Made by a program: the position numbers and the translations under genes. A DNA stretch of 64,000 bases from Corticium candelabrum. Taxonomy: Eukaryota; Porifera; Homoscleromorpha; Homosclerophorida; Plakinidae. The notes under the pieces are model-generated. The model was not told where the DNA came from and did no database searches. It was given only the letters and a program-made list of their open reading frames with translations. Numbering within the stretch: the first letter of the stretch is position 1; every line of letters begins with the position of its first letter. Below, piece by piece: positions 35,488 through 54,431 of this stretch. The stretch lies in the NCBI RefSeq assembly GCF_963422355.1, contig NC_085089.1, positions 7,645,052-7,709,051 of the forward strand. The letters are read 5' to 3'.

Positions 35488-38400
35488 CTAGTCACCAGCA
35501 GGTGATCTCTCCCTACTCTCGGGAATTCCTACAACTCGTTTTGGTGACTTGCCGCTGTCCCCGTGGCCAGACACACGACGTCCGTGTTTTCGTCTATATT
35601 TCGCCAAGTCTTCACCGAAAACGTCGCCTTTTTGTAGGGCATTGATTAAATCATCGAATTCACCGCTTTCACTCTTGCCAACGCCCTTGGGCTTGATTCG
35701 GCTGTCGCTAGACCGGGATTCTTGCTCTCTTTTTCGACGTTCCGTTGCTCGTTTTTCTCGTTCTTTTTGCTGCCAAAGAGAGCGACCACTTTCTGGTACA
35801 AGACACAGAAAGACGGCATGTTAGCACTTTACCTCGGCCATTTCCCTAGCTTTACGAGCTTCTTCTTGTCGTTTCTTCTTCATTACTTCATTCTCTTGAC
35901 GAGCCTCCTGTTACACACCCTCATCAACACTACACCGCTTCACACAATGTCTTACCTCTACTTACATCAAATGATTGCAGAAACGTAGCGAACATGCCAA
36001 AGAAGTCGTCAGGTTGTGTTTTCATGGGATCTTCACCAAACAGTTCCACAGTCTTGTTAAACTGAACAGTATATGTACTTTAACAACAGTCACTGGGATG
36101 ATGTGAACCATGCAGACACATGAACGGACCTGTATTTTGGAGTCAATTAACATTTCTTCGAGTTCAGCTAGTTGAACAGAAGCCAGTGATTCGAAGTCAC
36201 TGACAATATCTACAAAGCGGTCTCCCAATTCTCTAGTTGATTGCGTGGAATGGTAGTTTAATTCCTAGAAGAGAATGACACTATACAACTATAAGACGAA
36301 GACACGAGCATAGTAAATTGAGGCACATTTTGCACTCTTTCCAGTCCTTGCTTAAGAGCCAGCATTTCTGTTTCCAGTTCGGTCATGCTGAAACAGCGTT
36401 AACAAGCATAAGGGAAATCCTAACATCCACTTGAATGTGTAGCTCACTTGACTTTGGAACCGTTCCTAACGTTAGGCAAATCACGTTCCAATTGGAGTAC
36501 TTCCGGAAACTGTACACAGCACACAAAGTCAGACCAACAACAAGTAAGAGAGCGGTACAGTACTCCATCCGACCTTGAGCTCTACAGTTTCAATCAGATA
36601 ATGAAGAAGTGTCATTCGGCGATCTGTACTTGACTTCGTGTCGATGATGTTATTCAAACTGGAAATGCGGAATCCTGCAGTACCACAACACCAAAAGTCT
36701 TCCATTGACCTACGCAACGAGTTCTGACAGATGGGTACCAACCAAATGCATTACTCCTAACTCCACGGTTCATGTAATTGCCCAGAGCTAGAATTATCTC
36801 CAATAAACGGCGGAGCCGAGTGCTGCGGGCAACCTCTCTAGATGCCCTGAAAATAGCTGAAAATGAGAGGCTCAGTCTACTGTGTATGATCAACTCACAA
36901 GACGGATTATGCGGCTATCACCTTCTACTTTGGGTCGACATTCACCAACTCTCTCATTGAATTTCTTCTTGTAGAATAGTACAGCCATTCGCTGCTCATA
37001 ATGATTAATTCTAAGCACCAACTGCATCAGTTTATTATCACGGAAGAGTTACAGAAAACTAACTGGCTCATTTCATAAAGAAAGCGGTCAGCTCGTGCCA
37101 TCTTATCAATCTCCTCCTTGTGTGACATTAGCAGCTGTACCTCATCTTGCTGTGGAACATATTTCAATATCTGTCAGAAATACAAAACATTAGGTCCCTA
37201 TTTCCTACAAACCTAACACAATTAGTCTTAGTAACACCTGTTCAACCATGTCCACAGTTACTTCTTCTTCATCATCCATACTCAGCACAACTAACTTCAA
37301 TTCTTCGTTGCTCATCTTCAATTTGGAGAGTAATATTGTGCAATTCTACAACCAATCAAACAATGTGTTGTCTGGTGATGCACTACAGTCAGATTACGTG
37401 TATTGACCTGTGCCCTACGTCCATCAATCACTGACAATTCTTTTGGTTTTGCTTTGATTTGAGATACATCTTCAGTTGATCCCTCTTTCTGTACACAAAA
37501 TAGTAAGTCACAATTCATTCTGGAAATAGTGACAACAAACCTTTTGGTATGCTGAAAAGCTTCTTTCAAAGTTGGGCAGATCAAGCAACCTGAAAACCTT
37601 CAAAACAACAGCCACCTCTATTTCATTCAATTATGCCATCAAGCAAACAAGACCAACATGGGCGTCATCGAGATCCTTCCACAATGTTTTCTTGACTTGG
37701 TGTTCACCTAGTTTCGACCAGTTGAATGATTTCAGTGGCTGTGAAGCCTTGGGTATTTTCTTTTGTTTGGAAGAACCAAATCCAGGGGCACCGGGAGGTG
37801 GGGGTGGACCTGAATCAACAATGCAAATAGAATTCAGTAAAATCAATATGTACAATCAAGTGTTTGATAAACACTGCACCTGGTGGTATGGGACCACCAG
37901 GAACAAGAGGAGGTGGTGGTGGTGGACAAGCCAATCCTAGTGGTGCCGGAGGAGCAGGAAGAGCAGGTTGAGAAGATACATCCACACCACTCAGTCGCAA
38001 GCTCAGCTGTGCAGCATCCATTCCAGCAGCAGCTTTGGCATCATCTGGTAAACTAACACTGCTTTTCTCCAAGATGTTCTCGAGTCGAACTCGGTCAAGC
38101 ATTTCACGATCAAGCTGAAACAAAATAGTGTCATTTGGTTAACATCATCACAGTATGCTGAAGACGGTTGGTTACCTTTGCTTTCAGCTCAGTCACTGAT
38201 GCGTTCAGTTCCTTTTCACGTAGTTTATACTCACGCAACTCCTTTTGCTCCTTCTCCAGTTTTGTCATTATCTTATTGAGAGCTTTCTTTACATCTTCCT
38301 AGCATTTTTAGATTTAATGATGTAGCAGCTAAGATCATGCACACTACACTTCACGAGACCTTCTCTTTTGTCCGAATTTCACATTCTCTTTCTTTCTTTC

Positions 38401-39725
38401 CAAGCTTTGATTGAAGGTCGTCCTTTGCTGTAGAAACAAATGGCAGTCACAACAAGCTCTCAAAATTAACGTTGTCTTACTTTTCTTTACATCTTCAAGC
38501 TGTGCCGTCATTTTCTCCATTTCTTCTTCACGAAATAAACTGAATAGTACATAGGGTGTGAGAAGCTGACAACTACATACAGACATGCTTGCATTAAAGC
38601 TTACTGATGAACAATGTCTTGAACATCAATTTTCAAAGGTTCTAGATCAGGATCTACACCGCCATCTTGCTGCAGGACAATCTGCTGTACTACATGATCA
38701 AGAAGTTTCCACCGATGTGCTAGGTAGTCTCCTTCAACTATTCATAAAGAAGCAAGGTATTAGTCACTGACATACACTGATACTGATCACTTTGTATGTA
38801 CCAGGAACCATAAGACAGTGCTGTAATAGTGAAAGCAAGTGTGGGTATGAAGGTGAATGGGCCAGCTTCCGTTTGAGAACATCCAACATGGCAGATGCAC
38901 TATTGGTATCAATGTGTGGCTGCATCAGAAAGAACATCAAGACAGAGATTTCTTTGAATCAAAGACAACATACCATTTCAAATCGTGATGCAATTTCTCG
39001 TTCATCCTCTTTCCTCATCAGCTCAAAAAACTCTAAATGTCTGCAAATAAACATTTGTCATGCACAAGAACCACATTAAATCCTCCTGCAACCAGAAACC
39101 TGTCAAGAATAGAATTGCTCTGCCCCCGAAGTTTGACAAACACGGGCTGGAATCCCAACATGAGGAATTCATAACGTAAATGAACTCTAAACTCTAGATG
39201 GTCCTTAAAACAGTAACCAAGCCATACTACAACAAGGATTACCAACACAGCAATTAACACACCTCTCCTGATCCACCACACAAGAGTGCATTGAGAAGAG
39301 ACATCACAGCAGTCTTGAGGTTCACCTCCTCACGATACATTCCAGTAGAATGATCCAAATCAAGGACCACAGTCTACCCAGAAGCACATTACAACCTAAA
39401 TACCATCCGACTATAACAACTACAAAACCTGAAAACGTGTTCTCTCTGAAGCATAATGCTGAAAATGTGACATAGCCTTTAAAACATTTTTGTGACCACC
39501 GGGCACCAAGCAAACAGCACCCAAAATCTCATAAACTACACAGAATGTCTGCATAAGATCCTCCAATCACGTTGGCAAGATGTATGTTACCTGCAACTTT
39601 TGTTTTGACATTGTCTGTATAAAGGCTCTGTGCAATGATGCTGGTTGCTTTCATGTGTGAGAGGACATGACCACGCCCATACTAAACATACAGATATATA
39701 TATATATATATATCAATCAATCACG

Positions 39726-39777
<52 letters not shown>

Positions 39778-40987
39778 ACACACACACACTCCGCAGTTAA
39801 ACTAGAGTTCTCACTGTATTGTTCAACAGTGCCTTGATGCAACCAATAATAGCCGTGTGAATCCCACTTTGCCTGAAAAAAAGAGCAGCAGTTGAATAGA
39901 TAACTAAATCCAAAACACCACATATCGAACCTAGTGCTGTGATCCATTTGCTGTAGAAACTCCAGCAAACAATCAAGACCATTGGCCTGAATGAACTGGT
40001 TTACAAAGCTAGACAAGCCACAAGCAACAAAACAATGACAAAACCAAGCAAGAAGGCAAGAAACAGAAAGCACCTCTGAGTCTGAGTGCGAAGTGCAGTC
40101 TTCAAATTATCTGCCAATTTTGTACTGGACTGCTGCTCACGAATATCTGGTGGATATGGCGCCTATAAAAATTGACGAAAAGCAATGACCCCATTAGAAC
40201 CCGCACGACAACACTCAATAGTACAGACCCAGTAAGTCAGAGCAAATAGTAACCAAAGCTCTCCATATTAGGCAAGGCATGCACGCATGCAGAAAATATG
40301 ACGGAAGATATGCTTACTCCTGTTAGATGTTTTACATCACTGATGTACTTGCTGGTGCGTTCCACATCATTGTCATCTCCAGTCAAATGTTTCTACAACA
40401 GCAACAACTTCAACGACCGGATTCGAACAGTTTGACTCTGCATACTAAAGTTAGAGGCCTAACATCCCAACTGAACATGCAGCAAACATGAATCAAGAAC
40501 AAGAATACATTAGACCTAGTAGGTCAACTGGTAGAGAACTAGCAGGAAGTCTACTCCAGACAGACCAAAACGACGAGGGAGTCGCATGGGTAAGATCACA
40601 TTACAGTAAGCTAACAGAGTCGGTGCCATAACACGAAACTCTTACAAATTTCTGGTTGAGATATAGGCGCCACTTCGCTTCCGGTGGCAATGCCAGCACT
40701 CCTTCACGTTTCGCTGCACTGAGATCGAGTTCATCCTGCAATAGAGACAGATGTGTGTGAACGGGAGTCACGTACAGTACACACACATGCACAACATCCT
40801 GGTGAGCTGCCTGTCAACCTACCACGACTTCAGCAAATTTCTCGCTCAGTTCTGGCTCGGGTGGCATCTGCTTCATCAGTCGTTCTATTTCCAGTGAAGG
40901 ATCGTTGCGTTTCTTGCCCTTTTGACTGCCGGTGCGTCTCAGCGAGTTCCGCTGGCTCCTGCCGCGACGTAATAACGAAAAAGGCAT
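35488..40987 (-). CDS. DAAM: DAAM-type formin (Diaphanous-related)
   Basis: Actin-nucleating formin of the Dishevelled-associated DAAM class. About 30 exons on the minus strand from 40823-40987 (start [18 protein letters not shown]) to 35488-35769 (stop). The GTPase-binding/FH3 region shows [94 protein letters not shown] and [17 protein letters not shown] coiled coil follows, then a short FH1 (only runs of six and five prolines around 37930 and 37800). The FH2 domain has [90 protein letters not shown] and [11 protein letters not shown]. The DAD-like tail is [20 protein letters not shown]. All domains are intact; the FH1 is much shorter than in vertebrate DAAM. Confidence 0.94.
39696..39790. 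repeat. (TA)n and (CA)n microsatellites in DAAM intron
   Basis: TA run (about 39696-39713) followed by a CA run (about 39727-39790) between the exons 39591-39681 and 39815-39872; on the coding strand this reads (GT)n. Confidence 0.95.
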
Positions 40988-42164
40988 TGTTGGCACGTTA
41001 CAGTCGCCCAACGTTGTAGAAAGATCGATATGGAGCCTTGCTCTACGAGAGTGCAAACAAAATTGACATCACGAGACCATACGGGACATCCAGAAATTAT
41101 GTTGAGAGACACACACTGCCAATAATAACAATGATGATGTAGTGTGTACCGAAGGAATGATCAGACCGGATCACGAAAGGTGTGTAATTGCTCATCTCAA
41201 TTTGTTCTGTTGCCTTGTCTGCAGCTTGCACAAGAAACGCTTGTAGTAGTCTAGACACTAGGCTGCATGGGTAGGATTGTTTGTTTGTTTGTAGGAACAC
41301 ACACAACGTAACAAAACAACCGGCAATAAGGACTTAATTAATAATTTATTAATAGTAAAAGTTAATTAATTACTTATTAATACTAAAATTAGTCTCGCTA
41401 TAAACGGCCACAATACATTGGTATATTAGCTAAACGTTAGTTTCTAAGCAGGTCCGGATCCAGATGGGGGTTGAGGGGTTTGCAACCCCCTCTTTTCCAA
41501 TAGGCGTGGTTCGATAATTTCATTAGAAAAGAGAAGATTAGTAATGCTATAAATAACTGCTACCAGGTCAACTCCCTCTTTCAAAACTCCTGTATCCGGG
41601 CCTGCTAAGGTAGATGACATCATCTTAATCGCAGGTACACAGTACCCGGTAATGTCAGGAATGCAATACTACTGCAGGTGACTTATGACTGTGAGTGCTG
41701 TGGAATGCGTGCATGTCACAGACAAACTCTCTTGTTATTCATAATTCTTGCAATTGCCTTGCTGTAGACACAACTGCATTGTTGCATACTACACGTACAA
41801 CTACTACAACGTATCTGCCGTATACGAGTGTGAGCATTTGCAGTATTTGCAAATTCGCAAATCCTTTTTGCCAACAGCTCGATTTTGCACTTGGACGTCA
41901 CCATCAGGTTTCACGTGCTGTTAGCTAACTAATTATCATTCTCACGTGCTACGTCGGTTGTGCTATGCCGAATGTGTTGGATTTCGCTGCCACTATTAAA
42001 CCCTAGACCTACAAGTATCTAGTAATTAAAAGTAAATTACAATCCAAACGCTATCGTTCTCTGATATATGTAAATATCAGCAATCCCACCATGCTAGAGA
42101 ATGAGTTTTTTTATAGCTAGTAGCTTTCAACTACTAGGTAAGCAAAGCGGAAAGCTCACATCTT
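40988..42164. other. Divergent spacer between DAAM and JmjC copy 1
   Basis: About 1.2 kb holding both promoters. Apart from the MITE at 41449-41604 I see no gene. Homology to the other JmjC locus begins near 42114. Confidence 0.5.
41449..41604. mobile_element. Short MITE with CTAAG target duplication
   Basis: 156 bp. The left end CAGGTCCGGATCCAG and the reverse complement of the right end, CAGGCCCGGATACAGG, are inverted repeats. CTAAG flanks both sides (41444-41448 and 41605-41609). The CAGG.CCGGAT ends suggest hAT-type mobilisation, but a 5 bp duplication is atypical for hAT. Confidence 0.75.
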
Positions 42165-43769
42165 ATGACGAAAAGGAACGTGAGGACAAGGAAAAGACGG
42201 CATACTGACACCAGTCAACCTGCTGTCACTGTGGACGTCGATCAGACAGTCGACTACGTTACCCGACCGTTCTTCGTCATCTCTCTTGCCAGTTTGTTCC
42301 TTTTGTTTTTTGGTGCACTAGCGACGGTGTTGATCTCTGTCGCTACTCCGCAAGAGCCACTGGTGGCTGATGACCCGTCGTACACGCACAGTGAATCATT
42401 AAAGCTGCAACAATTATTACACCACACGTCTGCAAATGGCTGGAGGGTGGCAGACCGTCGGGAGAGGGAAGAACTGGATGCGACACGCTGCAACATCGAG
42501 AGACGCGACGCTAACAGTGTGACTGTTGATGAATTTGAGTCTCTGTACCGTTTCAAGAAACCTCTATTGCTGACGTTTCCAAACGGTGCTGCTGACTGGA
42601 CAGATCCAGATCTATTTCAACGTCGCAAACTTCTTGATCTCTATTCTTACTGGTCTGTATCATCAGGACGCTCACTGGATATTGTTAAGTCAGGTGGAGC
42701 AGGAGAAATTCAAGCTTCGTTTGGTGAGTATGTTGAAGAAATGATGAACGAAAGAGATGAAATATCTGACGAACCTTTCTACATTTTTGATCGACATTTC
42801 TTTCAAGACAGTGAACTGCAACACAGTTTTCATCCTCCTCACTTGCTTGCTAATATTAATGAAGAGGGTACTGACAGCTTCTTCTTCATGGGAGCATCGA
42901 GGAGTGGTGTGAGTTTTCATAAACATGCAGACGCGTGGAATGCAGTTGTACTTGGTCGAAAACGTTGGTTTTTGTATCCTCCAAACAAAACTCCACCAGG
43001 GGGTGTGTGGCCAGGATATAGTCAAATAGATTGGCTGAAAAACATATATCCAACACTGGAGGGAAATGATAAGCCTCTAGAGTGTGTGCAAGAAGCTGGA
43101 GAGATATTGTATTTACCTGAGTCATATTACCATGGAACAATTAATATTGGTGATACTTTGGCTATTGGATTACAGAAAGTCGAGGCATCAACACCAGCAG
43201 AACAGCTAGTGTACGATCTAAATCAACTGAATGTCAAAGTCCTTAATACAGAAGATAGGAATATACAGAATGATGTTCAAAAACAAATAGTTGAGAAATA
43301 TTATCAGCTTTATACACTACTTCCCAATAGTGCAGAGATATGCCACAAATTAGGTGAAGCTCTTTATGATGATGGTCAATATGACAAAGGTTTGGAGTTT
43401 CTGCAGAAAGCCATTGACTACGATCCCAAATTTGTTGTAGCTTACAGTACTCTGTCTCGCTACCTTAAACAACTGGATGATATCACTGGCTCAGAGGCTG
43501 CCATTAGAAAAGCATACAAACTGAATCCTCACAACTTTGACGTTGTTATTCAATATGCCGAATTAACTGAAGCTAATGGTGATCTAGACACTGCTGCAAG
43601 CCTTTATGAACATGGAATCCGCATTAAACCAGAAGACCATCTCTATTTTAAACTGTCAGTTATACTGAAATCATTGGGAGAGCACGAGCAAGCTGTTCAA
43701 ATGTACAGAAAAGGGCAGTTACTCAAAGAAGAACAGTTGTTGGTACAACAGCAGTATGAGACAATGTAA
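42165..43769 (+). CDS. Intronless JmjC (JMJD8-like)-TPR membrane protein, copy 1
   Basis: Single open frame of 534 residues. A basic N-terminal tail (KRNVRTRKRRH) is followed by one hydrophobic helix at about residues 34-58, so a type II membrane protein with a luminal body is likely. Next is a cupin/JmjC domain close to JMJD8: FYIFDRHFFQD, SFHKHADAWNAVVLGRKRWF, LYPPNKTPPGGVW, PLECVQEAGEILYLPESYYH. Metal-site residues visible are HKH and the later YYHGT; the usual HxD is HxH, as I recall for JMJD8. The last third has several TPR-type repeats (AEICHKLGEALYDDGQYDKG, PKFVVAYSTLSRYLKQLDD, DTAASLYEHGIRIKPEDHLY). The absence of introns contrasts with all neighbours. Copy 2 (54432-56030) is almost identical. 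Confidence 0.88.
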   Translation: MTKRNVRTRKRRHTDTSQPAVTVDVDQTVDYVTRPFFVISLASLFLLFFGALATVLISVATPQEPLVADDPSYTHSESLKLQQLLHHTSANGWRVADRREREELDATRCNIERRDANSVTVDEFESLYRFKKPLLLTFPNGAADWTDPDLFQRRKLLDLYSYWSVSSGRSLDIVKSGGAGEIQASFGEYVEEMMNERDEISDEPFYIFDRHFFQDSELQHSFHPPHLLANINEEGTDSFFFMGASRSGVSFHKHADAWNAVVLGRKRWFLYPPNKTPPGGVWPGYSQIDWLKNIYPTLEGNDKPLECVQEAGEILYLPESYYHGTINIGDTLAIGLQKVEASTPAEQLVYDLNQLNVKVLNTEDRNIQNDVQKQIVEKYYQLYTLLPNSAEICHKLGEALYDDGQYDKGLEFLQKAIDYDPKFVVAYSTLSRYLKQLDDITGSEAAIRKAYKLNPHNFDVVIQYAELTEANGDLDTAASLYEHGIRIKPEDHLYFKLSVILKSLGEHEQAVQMYRKGQLLKEEQLLVQQQYETM

Positions 43770-43911
43770 TTTCATCTTCATCTGTTCTACGTAAATTTAG
43801 CTATATGGTTCTAGAATTAGGAACTGTGACATTAATTGGAGACCCCCTAGAATACTATCCTCTGATAATTAATTAAGCTAGAGCACTTTGTTCATGCATG
43901 TAGCAGGGTTT

Positions 43912-44470
<559 letters not shown>

Positions 44471-44613
44471 GTTTTGACGTTTACAATTCTTAACTTAGAC
44501 GGACCAGACTGTCTGGTTGTCACTTGAGGATGACATTGCAATAATCAGCTGCAAGTAGTTTAGTATCTACGTTACATCGTGTGAGCAGAGAGAACGTGCA
44601 CCCACTAAAGTAA

Positions 44614-44984
44614 AGCCTGGTTCACAATATTGACGCCGACGTCGAAGTCAACGCGGCGTCGTGACGTCCACCTGGGTGGACGTGAACAAAGTGGCGCGGC
44701 GTCAAAAACCTGAAGTTGTCAGAGTCAAATGTAACCACGTGGGCATTTTTAGCGAATCAGCAGAGCTGTAAGCATCCCGGATCTGGAAGGAAAAACGTTG
44801 ATTGACGTCGCAAGAGAAGCAGCAAGAGAAGATCATCATCGGAATCGTTGTCCGTGATTAGGCACGCGTGCGCGGTCTGACGCGCACAACTTAGTGACAT
44901 CTCAAAATATTGTGAACAGGACGACGTCGACGAGTTGACATTGGCGTTGACGTTGACGTCGGCGTCAGTATTGTGACCTAGGTT
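44614..44984. mobile_element. PIF/Harbinger-like MITE inserted in the duplicated block
   Basis: The left end AGCCTGGTTCACAATA(T)TGACGCCGACGTC and the reverse complement of the right end AACCTAGGTCACAATACTGACGCCGACGTC are long inverted repeats. TAA flanks both sides (44611-44613 and 44985-44987). The homologous sequence after JmjC copy 2 lacks this insert, which gives an almost empty site near 56321. Confidence 0.85.
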
Positions 44985-45062
44985 TAAGTCGTCGGGACTT
45001 CGAGGGCGGTACCGCTATTATATAGCTGACCGCACTAACGGTCTCCTCTAATTTAGGACTTT
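44985..45062 (+). pseudogene. Remnant of the BBS12 5' end
   Basis: Matches 56321-56377 across TAAGTCGTCGGGACTTCGAG, GGGCGGTACCGC and GGTCTCCTCTA. The ATG and the donor of the real BBS12 first exon are not preserved here, and a short insertion splits the match. This marks the end of the duplicated block. Confidence 0.75.
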
Positions 45063-45626
45063 CGTTTGCCCCTGTGTACGCGCATAGTATAGCTGCCACC
45101 TTCGTTAACGTTAACACCTGTTGCCTGCAACGGCAGCAACATCTTCCAAGTGACAACGTCTAACGGAAATGTCGAAATAGCTGCGACTTTAGACGTGATT
45201 TGGTCATGCCTAGCTATTGAGGATTTTCTGTTGTCTCTCTGTCCAACAACTGCGGGAATTTGTGTTAATTGAGTTAATGAGTTAATTAATTAATTTGCCC
45301 GGGGAAAGAACGGGCTAATCAGCTACCAGGTAGTTCTAAAAAAAGTATATAGTAATTAACAGTTATCGTTCTTTGTTATCTAGGTATCCGCAATCCTGCA
45401 CCAATCCATGTCTAAGAAATGCATACATGTTAAAACCTGAGGCGCGCATGCGCTAGGGTGACAGTAACTACAGTGTACCAGGTAGAATAGTTACTGTCAG
45501 TACAAAAGTAGACGGACGGACGGACTGCCAATAATTTGGAATGCAGTGAGAATGCACTCATTGTTAGCGCTGGTGTTGTTAGCGTGTCGGCCAGAGCCGT
45601 ATATCTAGATACGGCTCTGGTGCCGA

Positions 45627-45712
45627 TGATACGACCCAAGTAGGAATCCGGACCGTTCGCGAATGGGCTAGCCCATTCGGGAATTCTCATACGGGCTAAC
45701 CCATTCGCGAAT
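45627..45712 (+). repeat. Left terminal inverted repeat of the Ginger-type element
   Basis: Begins TGATACGACCCAAGTAGG and contains the palindromic module GGGCTAGCCC next to CATTCGCGAATG-type half sites. It pairs with 54166-54250. Confidence 0.9.
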
Positions 45713-45748
45713 AGTCGCGCGAAATACGAACCCGCGTTAGTTCTAGAC

Positions 45749-51913
<6,165 letters not shown>

Positions 51914-52770
51914 CAATGATTGAGTCGTGTGTATTGTCTAGTTTAGATGTCTGTCTGTCTGTCTGTATGTATGTATGTATGTATGTATGTATGTATGTAT
52001 GTATGTCTGTTTATCTGTCTGTCTGTCTGTTTTTCCATTAGTTTATCTAGGGTTTGTTTGCTTTTACAAGTTTCTAGCATATGTATACAAGTAGAGTGTA
52101 TATGAGAATAAAGTATCTGTCTGTCTGACTGTCTGTCTATCTTTCTGTCATAATCATATATTTTCATAAATGAAGTTAGTCTGTTGTCTGTCTGTTTGCC
52201 TGTTTGTCTGTAGGTATGTATGTCATTATATCTGTCTGTTTATCTGTCTGTCTGTCTGTCAGTTGTATATTTAGAACATTGACATCTACTAATCTGTCTG
52301 TCTGTCTCTCTGTCTCTCTGTCTCTCTGTCAGTTTGAGAGCTGAGCAATGATTGAGTTATGTGTATTGTCTAGTTGAGATGTCTGTCTGGCTGTCTGTCT
52401 ATCTGTCTGTCGGTTTGTCATTCAAGGCCAAGTCCATTAGTTAATCTTTGACTTTGCAAGGACTGGTTTGCTTTCACAAATTCCTGGCGTATGTACAAGC
52501 AGCGTCTATATGAGAATAAAGTATCTGTCTGTCTGTCTGTCAATGATATATTGGCAACATTGAAGTCTACTTTAACAATCAGCTAGCTTGAAAATAAAAG
52601 GTCCAAGCATAAGTGACTAAAATCAGCAAAACTGTCACTTAATCATGGTGATTTAGATAGATTATTTGACTTTGACATTCTAGGCCAAGTCCATTAGTTA
52701 ATTTATGACTGTATGTATGTATGTATGTGTGTGTGTATGTCTGTTTGCCTGTCTGTCAACACATATATTT
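51914..52770. repeat. (CTGT)n / (TATG)n repeat region
   Basis: Several CTGT and TATG runs separated by related AT-rich segments (e.g. AAGTCCATTAGTTAAT twice, GAGAATAAAGTATCTGTCTG twice). They look like tandem copies of a unit of about 430 bp in the 3' non-coding part of the transposon. Confidence 0.8.
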
Positions 52771-52840
52771 CAACATTGAAATCTACACACAACACAACTA
52801 AGCAAGTCTACTGTCCCTATCGCACATAACCACTAACAAA

Positions 52841-54130
52841 CTAAACATTGGTTTACACCGCATTCGCATGTGGGCTAGCTAGCCCATTCGCGAATGGTTC
52901 CCCCCCCGGACTTGCCATACCGTTTGCGAATTTTAATATATGGCAAGACTCCACGTGTATGGTAAGAATCTGATATAAACTAGTCGACCAATCTGTAAAT
53001 CGTTATCATACAGTAGAAACGGTTTTGACATTGGTTTAGACCGCATTCGCAAACGGGCTAGCTAGCCCATTCGCGAATGGGCCCCCAGACTTGCCATACC
53101 GTTTGCGAATTTTATAGCAAGCTGAATTGGACAAGATTACACTCGCTACAAAAAGACACCGGAATTGCATGCACACAAAACACACCGGAATCGTGCACAG
53201 AAAAACACGCTGGAATTGTGCACGCATGTGTCCGTGTGTCCGTTTTTGTCTGTTTGTGTAACTGTGTGTTTGTATGCTTGTGTACGGTTGTTTTGTGTGT
53301 TTGTGTCCTTTCGCAAGAGTGGCGAGGTTGGTAAGAAAAACCAAATTACTGTATAAAGTTACGCATTATTCATAGTTTTTAAATTTCTTGGTGGTTTTGG
53401 AGGAATTGTGAATGTGATTAGATTAATATAGAGTTGGAAAGCAGCGTGACATCATTATTTCTCAAATGGGTTATTAAGATTTCGTATTTTTTTCTAACTG
53501 GTTTACAACACAAAATGTCGCATCCATATATAGCGTTCGAATATATAGATTTCTGTGATAATGTCTCAGTAAACCGTGCGGCTTTGCGTGCGCGTTTCCA
53601 GTGTATTTTCCGTGCCTATTTCCACTGATTTTGTGTGCACAATTTCAGTGTATTTTTGTGTAATTCCATTTTTTACAATTCCAGGGTGCATGGTTCCAGT
53701 CTATTTCTTTGTGAGTGCAATTCCAGTGTACGTATACCGCGCACAATTCCAGTGTGTTTTGTGTGATATTTTTTGTGGGTTATTTGGGTTCACGCAATTT
53801 AGGTGGACGCAATTCCAGTGTAACCTTAAGCTTTTGCATGTCTAGACTTGTTTTCGGTGTGTTTTTGTGTGCACGCAATTCCATTGTGCACAACTCCTAT
53901 GTGCATGCGCTACTAGTGTCTTTTTGTAGCGATCGTATTTTTTCAAATTCCATTTGCCCTAAATTTCAGTAACGGAAAACTGGACTCGTACTGCAGCTGT
54001 ACGGTAAAAAATTGATCTAGACCCGAAGACGAATATGTAAATCGTTATTAAGCAGTCGGCATTATTTGGACATTGGTTTTGACCGCATTCGCAAACGGGC
54101 TAGCCTATTCGCGAACGGTCTGAATTCCTA
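52841..54130. repeat. Right subterminal repeats of the Ginger-type element
   Basis: A module with TTGGTTT.(A)GACCGCATTCGC, GGGCTAGCTAGCCC and CATTCGCGAATGG occurs at about 52848, 53032 and 54073. Between the second and third lies an array of CAATTCCAGTGT-like units, inverted on the left side (GGAATTGTGCACGC, about 53160-53225) and direct on the right (about 53600-53900). No gene is seen. The palindromes echo those inside the terminal repeats. Confidence 0.75.
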
Positions 54131-54165
54131 CTCTGTTCACCTCGTATTCTTATACGGGCTAGAGG

Positions 54166-54250
54166 ATTCCCAAATGGTCAGCCCGTATGAGAATTCCCAA
54201 ATGGGCTAGCCCATTCGCGAACGGTCCGGATTCCTACTTGGGTCGTATCA
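54166..54250 (-). repeat. Right terminal inverted repeat of the Ginger-type element
   Basis: Ends CCTACTTGGGTCGTATCA. Read in reverse complement it matches 45627-45712 with one indel and few substitutions. Confidence 0.9.
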
Positions 54251-54431
54251 CCAGCACTAGTCTCGCGTGGCCCTGCCGGCGTCTCTGGTCGCGCATATCA
54301 TTTCCAGCGTGTGAAGTACTAGTTCCGTGTTGCGTAGCAGCCAAAGTTTTAGCTCTCTAGCGCTAGCGCTTCTTCATCTAGAGCTAGTAGCTTTCAACTG
54401 TTATGTATGCAAAGCGGAAAGCTCACATCCT

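Noticed and set aside
54327-54431. N-terminal extension of JmjC copy 2 with a signal-like stretch
   Set aside because: No ATG in that frame upstream of 54432, and the start matching copy 1 is at 54432.
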